Positions 37,831 through 49,761 of a DNA stretch of 64,000 bases are shown here, one piece after another. The position numbers and the translations under genes were made by a program. The DNA lies in the NCBI RefSeq assembly GCF_036370855.1, contig NC_088106.1, positions 31,510,501 to 31,574,500 on the forward strand. The letters run 5' to 3'. A model generated the notes under the pieces. The model was not told where the DNA came from and searched no databases. It saw only the letters and a list, made by a program, of their open reading frames with translations. Origin of the DNA: Dromaius novaehollandiae (lineage: Eukaryota > Chordata > Aves > Casuariiformes > Dromaiidae). Within the stretch, counting starts at the first letter, position 1. Each line of letters starts with the position of its first letter.

Positions 37831-38760
37831 CCCCGCGGGCGCCCAGCCCTGCTCCCAGGGGGATCGGCTGCCCCGCCGGCGTGCGAGGGCGGTGGCGAGC
37901 GGCCTTTCGCCCTTCTTGGCCCGCTGCTGCTCCCAGGGCGCCGGGGTCTCCCGGAGAGGGGGAGAGGGCCGTCTCCCGTCTCCCCGGCGGATGGGCGCTG
38001 AGCCGCTTCCCGGCCGGACGGGGACAACGGCGGGCGCCGTCCCGCCAAGGCGCCACGCGTCAGCCCCGGCGAGCTTCCGCGGCTCCTGTTTTCGGCGCGT
38101 CCCGGATAAAAACACCCAAAAGCAGGACCCCCCCCCCTCCCCGTGACCAAGGGCGGCTGCGGGGCGGCGCGGCCCCCGCGAGCCGCCGGTTACGGACGGG
38201 CGGGCGGCGCCGCTCGAACCGCCGTCCCGCGAGGCCCCGCGGCCGGGCCCGGGCCCGCGACCGCGACCGCGACCGGGCCGCGCCGCCCCCCAGGCGCCCC
38301 GCGGCGGCGGAGCCCGCCCCGCCCCGCCCCGCTCCGCTCGCGGCCCTACATAGCGCGGCGGCGCCGCCGCCTTCCCAGCCCGGCCCGGCCCCGCCATGGC
38401 CCCGGCCGCCCCGCTGCTCCCGGCCCCGCTCCGGCTCGGCGCCGCCCTGGCCCTGGCCCTGGCGCTGCTGCTGCCCGCGGCCGCCGCGCAGGAGGCGGAG
38501 GCGGGAGGTAGGCGCCGCCCGGGGGGTCGCGGCGGGCGGGTAACGGCGGCGGCTCGTCAGGAGCCGTGGGGGGAGCCCGCGCCGCGGCGCCGGCATGTCG
38601 CGACAGACCCGGCGATAGGGCGGTCCTCGGCGGGGCAGAGCCGAAGCCGCCGGCCCGGGGCTCCCCGCGGGGCCCTGCTTCCCGGGGGCCGCAGCCTGGC
38701 GCGCAGCGAGGCCTCGGGGCCCTGGTGGAAAACGGGTCTCGCAGTGTAGCCGGAGTCGCG
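37830..38760 (+). promoter_or_regulatory. PTTG1IP: PTTG1IP CpG-island promoter
   Basis: A very dense CpG island spans the first exon. GC boxes (runs of CCCCGCCCC) at about 38311-38331 and a CTACATAGCGC element near 38345 lie within 90 bp upstream of the start codon, and the start context is GCCATGG. Transcription probably begins between 38340 and 38390. Confidence 0.7.
38396..38507 (+). CDS. PTTG1IP: PTTG1IP exon 1 (signal peptide)
   Basis: Codes for 37 residues plus one base, then a GTAGGC donor. A Leu/Ala-rich core ([15 protein letters not shown]) forms the signal peptide, with likely cleavage after the AAAA run. Confidence 0.95.
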
Positions 38761-41700
38761 CGCTCGTGGCTCTCCCCCCGGCCCCTCAGGGGGTGCGGTG
38801 CTGGGGACGGGCCCGGGCTGTCGCCCCCAGCCCCCTCCTGAGGGCCGGAGGACGGGGCCCTGGAAGAGACTCTGGTGTGCGTGTGGCTTAGCAGTATGTT
38901 TAGGGACGTCAGTCACTTGGCCACATCTCAGACAGGAGTTGAGTAGGTGTCCTGGGCTGGGTGTATTCACTGAGGCAGCCAGAACCCAACAGAGTCCCCT
39001 TGGGAGAAAGTCCTCGCTCAGGATGGAGGAGACTTACTGGGGGAGCCTCAAGCTGAGAGCCCCCAACCAGGAGGATCTGACCAGTGTTGTGTCATACCGA
39101 GGAGCAGTGCAGGGCAGGTTGCTTGTTCTTTATGGGTGATGGGTACAGCTTAGCTTGGTGGGTATCATGCTTTTTACAGAAGAGGCCAGAGCAAGGGGTG
39201 GGGATGGCTCTATTCAGAGGTGTCCCGAAGAAATCTTCCCATCTTCTGAGTGAAGATTTGCTGGTTCTTCTCCATGCAATGGCTCTGATTAGGAAGAGAG
39301 CAAGGAGGCAGCACGCTTTTTGGTATCTTCCTTCTGCTTCAAGCCACTAGCTTCCGTTCTGTTGTAGCAAAGTGTGGAGGATCATACGGGAGGCTTTTAA
39401 TAGCAGCTCAGATGGAAAGAGATGGTGTGTAAATGAGGAGACCATCAGTGGCTGAGAAAACTTATCCTGGACTTAGGCAAGTGCTGGGCTAAGATTTGGC
39501 TTGGGTGTTTTTGGTGTGTGTGTAGCCTATTAGTGTTTTGTGCAGAGCCAAGGACTGGGCATTAAGTCTGGCTAGACTGGCTGTGGGAGTTGGTACTTAA
39601 TGTTAACTCTCCCCGGGATAACCAGCATTCAAGGCAGGGCAATGTTAGCCTGTGTTCAAGGGCACTTGGCCTGGTGCAGACGTGCCCCGGAGCTTGAGGA
39701 TAGCCCGGCTGCGGAGGCCTGGTGCAGACGTGCCCCGGAGCTTGAGGATAGCCCGGCTGCGGAGGCCTGGTGCAGACGTGCCCCGGAGCTTGAGGATAGC
39801 CCGGCTGCGGAGGCCTGGTGCAGACGTGCCCCGGAGCTTGAGGATAGCCCGGCTGCGGAGGCCTGGTGCAGACGTGCCCCGGAGCTTGAGGATAGCCCGG
39901 CTGCGGAGGCCTGGTGCAGACGTGCCCCGGAGCTTGAGGATAGCCCGGTTGCGGAGGCCTGGTGCAGACGTGCCCCGGAGCTTGAGGATAGCCCGGCTGC
40001 GGAGGCATGCTTAGAGTGCAACAGCCTCTCTCCCTGCTCTGCCTTGACTGTAGCTCCTGGACGTGATGGACTAGACCTGTATTGGTCTTCCGAAGCTGTA
40101 CTTTCAAAAACTGGTGCCTTGAAAGGCTGTAAGAGTCTGGAAAAGAGCTGTTCCCATATAGCCCAAAGAGACTGTCTTTCGGTTGACAAATCTGAGACTG
40201 AATTGCAGATGTAGGTGCCAGAAAAGGGAAGACAGCCCCCAGGAGGATGCAGGGTGCTGGTAGGAAATCCCACTAGAATTACAGGTTTTCACTTGGTCTC
40301 CCGATTGCTTTCTGGTGTGCAAAAGGGCTCTTTCCTAACTGCTTGTGAACAAGCAGTCTGAGGGGCTGCACAGTTGTGATGTTTTTGCGGCCGTGGTCAG
40401 AAAAGTGGAGAGGATGGTGCTTCCCAGACTCCGCTTCAAATCTGGTTAGAAGTGTGCAATCTCAGCCCTCTCTTAGTGGTGAGTAAACACACTTATCTGA
40501 GCTATGTTAATAAATTGCTGGCTTGTTTCAGGGGTTGTGCAGAGCATGTGACTGACTGGTGGATCGCAGCTGAGGCTTCCTTTCAGCTGGAAAGAGTAAA
40601 TGCAACTTTGCTGCTTGTGAGTGTGGAAAGCCACTCTGGAGAACAGGCACCTCTGGAACCTAGTTTTCTCCTAATTAAGATGCTCCAAGGTAGTGATCCT
40701 TATTCCACCAATCACTGAGTATTCAGGCAAATTGCTTAACACAAAATGGGGAAAAAAACCTCACCAAAACCAAAGTCAAATAGGCTAATGCTTAAGTTAT
40801 TTTTGGTAGCTGTGAAGTTTAAATGGCTGATCCTCAAGGGCTGGCAAATATCCCTACCTGGGGTCTGGGAGAGCACAAAAGCACTCTCTTCCTTGGGACT
40901 GCTGACACCAGGAAAGGAGCAGTGAAAATGCAAGCAAGTTACGCAGAGGAAGACTTTCCCAAAGACCAAACACTGCAGCAAGCTGCAGACAGACTCTGCT
41001 ACCCATGAGGGTGGTTGATCTGTGTAACTTTTCCTCCTCTTGTATACAGCTTGGGAGAATGTAGGCTCCTGCCTGGATATAGCTAGTTGTCATGTTTCAT
41101 CTCTTGTTCTGCTTTTTTTTGCTTCTGCTTTTCCTTGTAGCAACTTCCTTGTTAGCAGTTTGTGTGACTAGATCTCCTCTGGTGATGTATGCTTGTGTAG
41201 CTTGTCCAAGCAGGGTCCCTCTGGACTGACCCCCATCTCTGTCCCCCCCAGCTGTCCCATAGCATGCTTGCCACAGCAGATGCTCTCTTTTTTTAGAGAA
41301 GACCCAGGCGAAAGAGTTCACAGCTGAGGGCTTTGTTGCAGTGTGGCCACAGCAGATGACTTCCATGTAGGTCTCCCTTGGAAATCTTTGTAGCAGTTAA
41401 ACCCTGACTTTCCTTTTCAAAGGAGAGCTGAAGCTGCAACTGTGTGTGACCTGCTGGAGCCCAGATGGCTTATTCAGTGGGTGAGGCAGGCCGAGGGGCA
41501 GGGTTTGACCCGCACGGCAGTGGATCAGTGCTGCAGACGCTGATCGAACAGCAGGCGCTTTGTCAGAACACCTCCTGTCCGGGAACCTGGTCAAGTTTGT
41601 AAGTGAAATGCTTCAGTGAGACCAATCTGCTGCAAATCATGCTTGCTAGAAATGAGCTGTCTTCTGGCCCACTGCTTTGTTAGTGTGTAATTGCCCTGAA

Positions 41701-44700
41701 TATTAACTCGGTTATGTGAATCGGGCATGTAGATCTGCAGCTGCTGCAGGTCACAGAGGTGACTGTGGTTGCTGCCACTTATCTGGCTTTTGGATGCTGT
41801 TAGCCCTGCAAGCAAGAAGGGCTGGCCATACCTGGAGAGCAGAGACAAGTTACAGGTATCTGTTCAGTAATTGCATACTGATGGCTTGAGTCCTTAACCT
41901 CCAGCTCGAATAGCCTTGCTTATCTTGTGTTTGTACTTTTGTGCTTTCTGCTCTGTAGATTTGTGTGTTGTAAATGGGCAGATCAGTTGGTGACAGTCAC
42001 TTCTGGGGCAGCTGTTCTGAGTAGGGCAGAAGGGATGGTGTATGTGTGTGTGTGGGGTAGTCATGTACCCATCTAAGCTAGGCAAAAGAAGCTGGTTCCT
42101 TAAATGTTGAGGCGGGGGGGATGGTGGAGGGGGAAAGCTGTGAACAAAGCTATTCAGGTTGTCTTCATTGGGAGTGGCTCTGGACAAGCCAATTTACCCA
42201 TTTCCAAGGGAAAAGCTGTATGTGCAGAAGGGAGATGGCTCTGGATGCTGTGTTCCACCCCACAGCAATCCTACTGTAGGGCTCAAGGGAGAAGGGAGCA
42301 ACATGAGGAGTCCAAAGCTGTAACTGTCTCTGAGGCCTGCATCTGACTTGGGGTACAGAGCCCTGCAGGCAGCGGAGCCCACGGGCTGGTCTGCTTGCCC
42401 TCGGCACGCTCCTGTGGGCTTGGGCTATAAATCTGAGCACCCTGAGGCAGAGAACAGCATGCAGTGACTTACTGTGACACTGAGTGCGTATTGCACCTGG
42501 AAGTGCTGACAGCTTTTACAGCAGTGTTAAACTCCATTACAGCTGGTATCCTGGGAATAACAACCTTCAGGAGTATGTCTGGCTTCTTGCAAAGCAAGGG
42601 ACAAGCAGGAGCAGGCCCTGAGGAACGCTGTGTTTTAAAGCACTGAAACGCTTTTAAAAGTACTGAGGTGTCTCTTTTCCTTTTTGCAGCTTGTCACCAG
42701 TATACAAACAGGAGCTGTGAAGAGTGTCTGAAAAATGTCACTGTAAGTAGCAGAAATAAAACTCTTAGCCTCTCAAATGCTTGAAAACCCAGTGTGTGCT
42801 TTGCAGGGCTGTTAAAGGAGCAGTTTCCTCTCCTGGAGCTGGTGGGTGCTCCCTTCTGTAGCTGTCTTGAACAAGCTGCAAATACCACCCACCCATGAGA
42901 GTGAGAGGGCAAACACCTCAGTGCTCTAGCAATAAATAGGCTTCTAGAAACTTTGCTCGGCTCTTGCTGTATGCTTCTTGACTCAAATAATTGAATTGCT
43001 AAGCTCATCATGAAGCATTTGGGACACTTCTTGTGGTCAGGTAAGTCTTAGGAGTGCAGGAAGACTTAACCACGGAGCATGATGTTCTGGCATTGAAAAT
43101 GAGTGCATGTGTGCTAGTAATTGAGTAACTTTGATCCAGCTCGGAATGTAGCCTTGCAACTAGCAGGAGATTGGAGGAGATTGGATTCCCACCCAAGTCT
43201 TCCTGTGAAACAGCTGGCTTTTTTCCTTGATTTCCTCACATAGCAGTATAGAGCCAGCTAGAGGCTTTAAGAAGCCCTGCTGTTGTTAGCCTGGGGGTTA
43301 GGACTAGCTAGTCAAGCTGCCTCTCCACCAGTCTGAATACTGGAGCACTGAGTGGATGTAGGATATGTATTGCTGTCCTGTGAACGTCCTCCTCCTCTTA
43401 TATTGGCAGACTTGAGCTTGAGTCAAATCTCATAGCTGGCTTAGCTAGAGCCAGTTTGACCAGAGCCAGCTAAATTCTGGCTCTATGGGTTGTTGCCACT
43501 AGGAGGGGATGAAGCAGACTGTGTAAGCAGCTGCGTTTGGCCTCGCTGGGAAGGACTAGTGAGGGCACACATGAAAGTCTTCTGTTCAGCAGTTCTGTTT
43601 CAAATGTCTTGTCCTAAAGCCTTTGTTCCTGTCCCAGAAATGCTGCCCAGAATAAACACCAAGGATCTAGCGATTACTGCCTTCTCACAAGCCAGAAGTA
43701 TTCTCAGAATCTTGTTGCAGAAGTCTGCGTTCCCCTTGCCCGTCTCTTCTGGTGTAGGCAAACCTGACATAACCCCTACTGACTGAGCAGAACTGTTTCG
43801 TGGTTTTCCACTTTGCTGCTAGGTAACCCCAGGACTTAGGCTGCAGTGGCACTGTTGCCATAGCTAACAGAGCAGAGCAGTGTTACTGCACAGCAGTAAT
43901 GCACAACTGTCTGTCTTGTGTCGCAGTGCCTGTGGTGTGTCAGCAGTCAGAAGTGCATGGAGTACCCTGTTCGAAGAATCCTTCCCCCGACTGACCTCTG
44001 TGAGCTACGCTCGGCACGCTGGGGAGTCTGCTGGGGTAAGTGAATTTCAGTGAAGGAATGACTGGTTTTAGAGGCTGATGCTGAACAGTACTGATTGCTG
44101 CTTGCACTGGTGTTGATGGGAGATTTCCCCTGCCTGCTTGCCTTACTTACCTTATAGTAATGACTTGCCTAAGTAGATTGGGATCCTGCAAACTTCCTGA
44201 AGTATGGGTGAGAAAACTAAGTGTGAACAATACCCTGTCTTCTGGAAAGAATGACCCATGTGGTTTTAGTTACTCTAAATAGGTTCCTCATGCTTTAATA
44301 TGATGGAAGCTTCCACATGTGGCTAGCACCTAGTAGCAAGAACTGAAGCCCTCTGCAGGCAGCTGGCAGCTGCCCGTGCAACCCTCTCCAATGCTCAAAT
44401 TGTGCACACCAGTAACTGACTTCCCTGCGACAGCTGTGCTCTGCTCTCTGAACATGGTGCATCATTCCTCGCACTGCTTTTGTCTCTTTGGCTTTAGCTG
44501 TATAGCTACTTTCCCAGGCAGTTTCCTAAAATTCACTGAGGCTATTTGAAATACTAGTGAGAACTTCTCTAGAGTCCTTTGTGGGTTTTATTCTAGGGCT
44601 AGGCATGCAAATTCTCCTCTTCTAAAACTAGCACTGTGTAAAGTATGGCAGAAGTAGCTATTTGGAGCCAAGTTATCTCGAGGCGATTTTTCTGGCTGAT

Positions 44701-47700
44701 AGCTGAATATTGGCTTTGCTGTTTCCTGCTTGGTCGCTCTGTTCCTTGGTGTTATTCTGGAGAAGAGTGTCTAGGATTAGTGCATGCTCATAGCTGGACA
44801 AGGCCCAGCTTTCAGAGGGTGGGGTAGGAGGGTGAGTTAGGAGGCAAGAGGTGGCTCTGTGTTTCTCCCCACTGTCTGGCTACCCTTGATGGGGATCTTG
44901 GAGTGGAACTGTGGTCACAACTATATGTTCTGAGGCTGGGCTGTCTTCTCCACCCACAGCAGAGCACAAACTGCTCCCCTTCCTCATGGAGGGTGAATCT
45001 CCTCTTTGTGAGCATAACTGTATGTCTTCCTGAAGCTTTTGTAAGACCTTGAAATACCAGTTTGTATTTGAGTAGATTCACAAAAGGCTTCATTGTAGAA
45101 GGACACATTCCTTAACTTGCAAAACTAGCTTTAGAGGAGATTACTTCGTGGGTGATTAGCTCTCTAATGAGTCTGTATTTATGGTGTGTGAATTCCGAAG
45201 TCTTTATCATCAGGTGGAGGAGTGAGCAGTGCTCAGTCACAAACCTCTGCCCACAGGGAGGGGATGAGCTGAACCCCAGGCTCACTGTGGAAAGCCAGAT
45301 GTTTCAGAAGCACCAGTGTAGAGCTGTGCCGTTGGAAAACTTCCCTTTTAAGATGAAGAGCCTATTTACTGTTTTGTCTTGCTCAGCACTGCTGATTCCT
45401 AACACTTGGATTTGAGGCTCTCTCCTGAAAGACTCCATAGGTCTGTTGCAGTATAGCTAGACAGATAATGACACTGTATGAGAGGTGGGAAGTCTTGACA
45501 ATCATTCTCAAATATTGGCTTTTCAAAGCTGTGTCTAGAGCACTAGCCTGCAGACTCTCCATGTGCTTCTGAGTGACTGCTAGGGAACCTCTGCATGACA
45601 ACAGCCCCAAGGTTTTTTCTTGCTGAGTTACTAGCCCTCTGGATTAGTGATTAAGAGATCTTTGCTTCTTCCTTACAGCTGCTCAAGCACTGTCCTCCAG
45701 CTTGGCACAGACTTGGGAATTCACATCTACTGTGACCTGGAATGTAGCAATAACCAAAGTCGGGAAGTGCAAACTGCAGCAATCCTTTGCTTGTAACTTT
45801 TCACAGGAGTAGTTTGACCCGAGTGCATTTGTTCTTGCCATGGTCCTCATAGCTGGTAAATGAGTGCTATGGTTAGCAGCTATATACAATGAATTGATGC
45901 ATATGTGCCAGTGCCAACACCTAGTGTAACTGTAGATATAATTTCCACTTTGCTTTCTACAGGAATCCCAGACTCTTCTAATGCATGTCCTGAGTCCAGT
46001 AACTGAAGCTGCTGTTGGCAGTAGCTGTGTGGTTGTAAATGTTATAACTTCCAGACAGCCATATGTTTGTGTGCTAAATGTTTTTGTTGAATCCTTTAGT
46101 GAACTTCGAAGCCCTGATCATTGCGATGTCTGTGGTGGGAGGAATGATCCTTATTATGTTGGGTGTCTGCTGCTGCTGCTGTTGCAGGAGAAAGAGCAAA
46201 AAGCAAGTATTTTAAAGCTGCTCCCTCTCTTCCCAAAGAGTAGCTAAGATGCAACCACATACTGTTGCGGAAACTGAGCGTCAAATGCACCTAACGGGCT
46301 GTTCTGTCTGTCAGGCCAGACAAGGATGATGAGAGAGCCGCTAGAGAGCGAGAGAAGAGGAGGGTGCGGCAAGAGGAGAGGTGAGATTCTGCTGGAGCAG
46401 CTATTTCTGTGCAAGCAAATCCAACACTGCATCAAGCTGCAGAACAGGTTGACTCCTGTCTATGCTGCTTCAAATGCCATGTCAAGAAGGGGTGTGTGGC
46501 CTGACATGCACAGTTAGTGCATTCAGTCTTGGCATGAGTGTAAGCCTCATAAGCAAAATCTTTCTGCTATGATTTGTGGATACAGCATCAACTGTGTATA
46601 TCCACTGAAAATTCCCTGAGGGTTGCTCATGTGTGCTAGCTCTGGTGCTCTCCTGGACCTTCTGGAGGTGTCCTGCAAAGAGGCCAAGAACTGTGTGGGT
46701 CCTGATGCCAAGCACACCTGTTAACCTGGAGCTTCCTAATTTGGGAGGAAGCAGGGAGGTGTACTTGTTGCTTGTTTTTTTTGTTTTGTTTTTTTTGTCT
46801 TAATCACTGATTTGTTAATGATTTTGTTTTTGTTTTCCAGGAGAGCAGAGATGAAATCAAGACATGATGAAATCCGAAGAAAATATGGTACTGTGGCTTA
46901 TGCTAGCAATTCAAACTAAGCTCTAGATCTAGCAACTCAGTAATTCTGTATTCCTTGCTATGGTTACAGCTACCTGGGATGCTTGGCCAGCAGGGAAAAC
47001 AACTTCATCTCCCACATCTCACTGAGTTGCTCAGGTGCCCTCTGGGAGCAAGTCTAGAGATGCTCTGGTTACAACTTGTGATCTGACACAAGTACTGCTT
47101 GCTTTGTGGGGCAGGAAAGAGAGACTGCTTAACACTCCATGGAACCTGTGTCTTTCCAAGACACTGAATGAGAGAAACTGGTGGGTGTGACAGGAGGGGA
47201 AAAGCAGAAGCTGATACCTGTAGCGCTAGCCATAAGCTGCTGTCCTTCAAGAATGGCCTTTCTGCAGTCCTGTGTTTACCAAGCAGTTGGGAGCAAACAG
47301 CATGGGGTGAGAGGACAGATGGGAGCTTGTGGTGCCCTGCAACTCTAACACAAAGCAGGGTTAGGCAAGAACCTACTCTTCTGAGCTTGGAGAGTAAGCC
47401 TCTGCAAGCGGAGAATTCCTGTGAAGGTAGTTTAGTCCACCCTGAGTGTTTTGGGGGAGTGTGTAGGCTTATGGGGCTGGACTAGCCTTCAGGCATCACT
47501 CCAGAGCAGACGGAGGTATCTCTACTGCCTGGCCATCTGGGCCTGTTTACTAGAGAGCTGCCAAGTGCACTCCCAGTGTTGTGTGCGTGGCTGAGCGCAG
47601 AGTAGTCTGACTTGTGCACAGCAAGTGTGGTGGTCTGTGACTCTGGGGGGGTGGGGGGGGCGGTCTGCAGAGGGAAAGCTGGAAACCTTTTCTCCATCTG

Positions 47701-48541
47701 TAACTGCTGCCTGCTGCAGAGCCAAGCTGGATAGAACAACTGAGGGGCCTCTGGCTGGGTTGGCCTCTGTAGTGGGAGGCAGAACAGGCAAAGCTGTGCC
47801 CTGGGGAGGACTTCAAGGTGAGACACCTGCCCTTGGAAATGGAAGAGCCATGCTGCAGTGCTGTCTTGCCATGCCAAGGCTTTGTCTTGATGCAGCCTGA
47901 CTGCAGAATTTGCATCCCAGAAACCTCTCCCCTTCTGGCTGTTCTTGCTCAAAGGTGTTGGGGCTGGGAAAGCAGCCAGCAGAGTGGCTTGGTGACAGAG
48001 GCTTGTTACTATGGCTCAAAAGTCAGACTTGTGTTCCTTGCTCTACTCTCTCCCATTCTGTGAGAATGTGTGAGCAGGGAATCACTTCTAAGAATAGCTT
48101 TAATTTGATTTGTGATGGGTTTGGGGCTTTCACTTCCATGTCCAGTCCAACAGATAGAGCATGCAGAAGGAATGCTTTGAAAGAACAGTAGTGCTGCTTT
48201 ACATGGACTGCTGTGAAAGGAATTTGCTGTCAGGCAGAACTTCTTAATGGATCTCTCCTGTGCAGAGGAGGAAAGTAAGGGCTGTGTTGGATGCAGCTGA
48301 CTGCATGCACAGCTCTTCCCAGCTCAAATAAGAACGGGTTTTGGCTTTCAGGAGGACACCAGTACATGCAGCCTCAAAGGACAGGTTAGATGAAGTATGA
48401 ATAACAGAATTGTTATCAAGTACTAGACTTACTGCTGATGAGACTGGAATGCCTAGTAAGCTCCTGGATGTCTGAATGAATCTCTCTTCTCTTCTAGGCC
48501 TCTTCAAGGAAGAGAACCCTTATGCAAAATTTGAGAATTAA
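38396..48541 (+). CDS. PTTG1IP: PTTG1-interacting protein (PTTG-binding factor), seven coding exons
   Basis: Exons 38396-38507, 42690-42742, 43927-44035, 46100-46202, 46315-46380, 46841-46887 and 48498-48541 total 534 nt and encode 177 aa (human 180). Order: signal peptide (residues 1-32); a PSI-like domain (about 38-91) with eight cysteines (39, 47, 50, 56, 59, 65, 80, 90) and two N-glycosylation sequons (NRS at 44, NVT at 53); a transmembrane segment (about 96-114) followed by six cysteines likely to be palmitoylated; then a basic, charged coiled segment (121-163) containing the bipartite nuclear signal region; and the C-terminal NPYAKF, a YxxPhi endocytic motif. The protein binds securin (PTTG1) and helps it enter the nucleus; it also affects p53 and thyroid transporter trafficking in mammals. 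All introns are GT-AG except intron 4, which is GC-AG. Intron 1 (4.2 kb) holds a minisatellite; introns 2, 3, 5 and 6 hold nothing recognisable. Confidence 0.97.
39668..40003 (+). repeat. 48-bp minisatellite, seven copies, in PTTG1IP intron 1
   Basis: Seven head-to-tail copies of a 48-bp unit beginning GGCCTGGTGCAGACGTGCCC and ending CCCGGCTGCGGA. The only difference I can find is a C-to-T change in copy six (39908-39955). Because 48 is divisible by three, several reading frames stay open across the array, producing spurious ORFs of 120-205 codons on both strands. Confidence 0.97.
42690..42742 (+). CDS. PTTG1IP: PTTG1IP exon 2
   Basis: The acceptor is TTTTTGCAG and the donor GTAAGT. It encodes [18 protein letters not shown], the first half of the cysteine-rich domain with both glycosylation sequons. 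Confidence 0.97.
43927..44035 (+). CDS. PTTG1IP: PTTG1IP exon 3
   Basis: Acceptor GTCGCAG, donor GTAAGT. Encodes 36 residues from CLWC through WGVCW, completing the PSI-like domain, and ends in phase 1. Confidence 0.97.
46100..46202 (+). CDS. PTTG1IP: PTTG1IP exon 4 (transmembrane), GC donor
   Basis: Begins after CCTTTAG and encodes [15 protein letters not shown], the membrane segment and six consecutive Cys. The frame needs the exon to end in AAAAA followed by GCAAGT, so the 5' splice site is GC at 46203-46204. The alternative GT at 46207 would break the frame into exon 5. Confidence 0.93.
46315..46380 (+). CDS. PTTG1IP: PTTG1IP exon 5
   Basis: Acceptor CTGTCAG and donor GTGAGA. Encodes [13 protein letters not shown] and the following KRRVRQEE, the charged juxtamembrane tail. 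Intron 4 before it is only 112 bp. Confidence 0.95.
46841..46887 (+). CDS. PTTG1IP: PTTG1IP exon 6
   Basis: Acceptor TTTTCCAG, donor GTACTG. Encodes [15 protein letters not shown], which is nearly identical to the human tail. Reading through the donor gives ten further codons and a stop at 46917-46919. Confidence 0.96.
48498..48541 (+). CDS. PTTG1IP: PTTG1IP exon 7 (C-terminus)
   Basis: Acceptor CTTCTAG. Encodes [14 protein letters not shown] and stop; it carries the tyrosine-based sorting motif YAKF. Human ends in one extra Asn. Confidence 0.96.
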
Positions 48542-49365
48542 CAGCATCTCCTGATCTGCCCAGCACAGATGAACAGTGCCCTCCTGCACAGAGCCACAAG
48601 GACTCTGGATTTCACCTACCAAAAGCAAATCACTGTGATGCCACTTCCTGCTTCACTTGCCATAAAAGATGGGCCAAACACTTGGTGACACTGTTATCCC
48701 CACTCTGGATACTCAGTTTGCTCCAGTGCTTCGCTGTAGTAGCAGGATCAAACTGAGAAAACTAGCCTTGCTCTTTTTTCCCCATTGCAGTGTCTGGAGC
48801 ACCTTCTGAAGATTTGTGCAGGAAAACTTGGTGGCAATATTGGAGAACTAAACATGTGAATACTTCTTCTCACTCACCCCTGGGGTGCTAACTGAGTCCA
48901 AAACAATGCAAATAACCATCCTTATCCCCTGCCAAGGGCAGAAGCAACCTCGTGCATATTCCTTGCTCCTTCCTCACTAAATGTCTGTTCACACTGAGTG
49001 AGACTTTTGTCTCCCTCTTTTTTTTTTTTCCTCCCCCCTCCCAGTATAGGCAAAAGTTAGCAAGGGTTACTTGACCTGTTGGTCAGAACAAGGCCTTAGC
49101 TGTTACTCCAAGTGCCTGTACTTGTCTGTGCACATTAGCATTCCTTTCAAAAAGCACAAACTTCTATCTTGGGCTTTCATGAGAAGACCCTGCTTGCACA
49201 TTCTCACTTAGAGCTAATCTGGGGAAACTCTACAACTCTTCTACCTCTGTGTGCCTTTCTAGATCTTCTCCTGGGCTTCTGACAGCCAAGGCTGATAGCA
49301 ATACTGTAGGATTCAGATGCAATTGCAATATGTTGGCTGTGTATTAAATTGATTTGATTACTTCT
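48542..49365 (+). other. PTTG1IP: PTTG1IP 3' UTR (probable)
   Basis: Noncoding sequence after the stop. A T-tract lies at 49015-49031. The first good poly(A) hexamer is ATTAAA at 49343-49348. A longer alternative end is possible, since the human 3' UTR is, as I recall, longer. Confidence 0.5.
49343..49348 (+). terminator. PTTG1IP: Candidate poly(A) signal of PTTG1IP
   Basis: ATTAAA, about 800 nt after the stop codon, in locally AT-rich sequence. No clear GU-rich element follows, so this is tentative. Confidence 0.4.
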
Positions 49366-49677
49366 CAAGTCTGAAAGAATTTAATTCTGCTTCCACATGA
49401 AGTATAGCTTGACAGACACTGCTGATAACTATCCAATGGGAATCTTCACTATGTTACATTGCCCTGGCTACAGCAGTCTTGCCCTGCTAGGCTGGCTCAT
49501 AGACTTGCTACTGCACTCTTTCTCGAGCTTGGTTCTCTGGGCCTGAGACTGGAAGTCAGTTCACCAAGATGTATGTTTGTTAGTGTCCTGGAAAAGTTGG
49601 GTGGGGGTGGATGAGCTGCTCTCTGTGAAATGAGTTGGTCTTCCTGAGAGAGCTTGGAGTGTATCTCATAACATGGG

Positions 49678-49761
49678 CCTGGGGGGAGATGTCTGTGTGG
49701 ATGGGGACAGCAGCTCACTGAGTCGCATAGCCAGTGACTCTTGGGAGCTTGCTTCATTAAG
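49678..49761 (+). repeat. Unclassified 84-bp repeat, copy 1
   Basis: Ungapped match to 51944-52027 on the same strand, differing at eight of 84 positions by direct comparison. The shared core includes ATGGGGACAGCAGCTCACTG and GACTCTTGGGAGCTTGCTTC. It is not a CR1 segment I recognise. Confidence 0.8.

Noticed and set aside
37356-38543. 395-codon ORF running into PTTG1IP exon 1
   Set aside because: It is in a different frame from the PTTG1IP signal peptide and its second half is GC-island low complexity.
39562-40273. Repeat-protein-like ORFs ([29 protein letters not shown] units)
   Set aside because: They are translations of the 48-bp minisatellite in several frames on both strands, within an intron; equal openness in multiple frames argues against coding.
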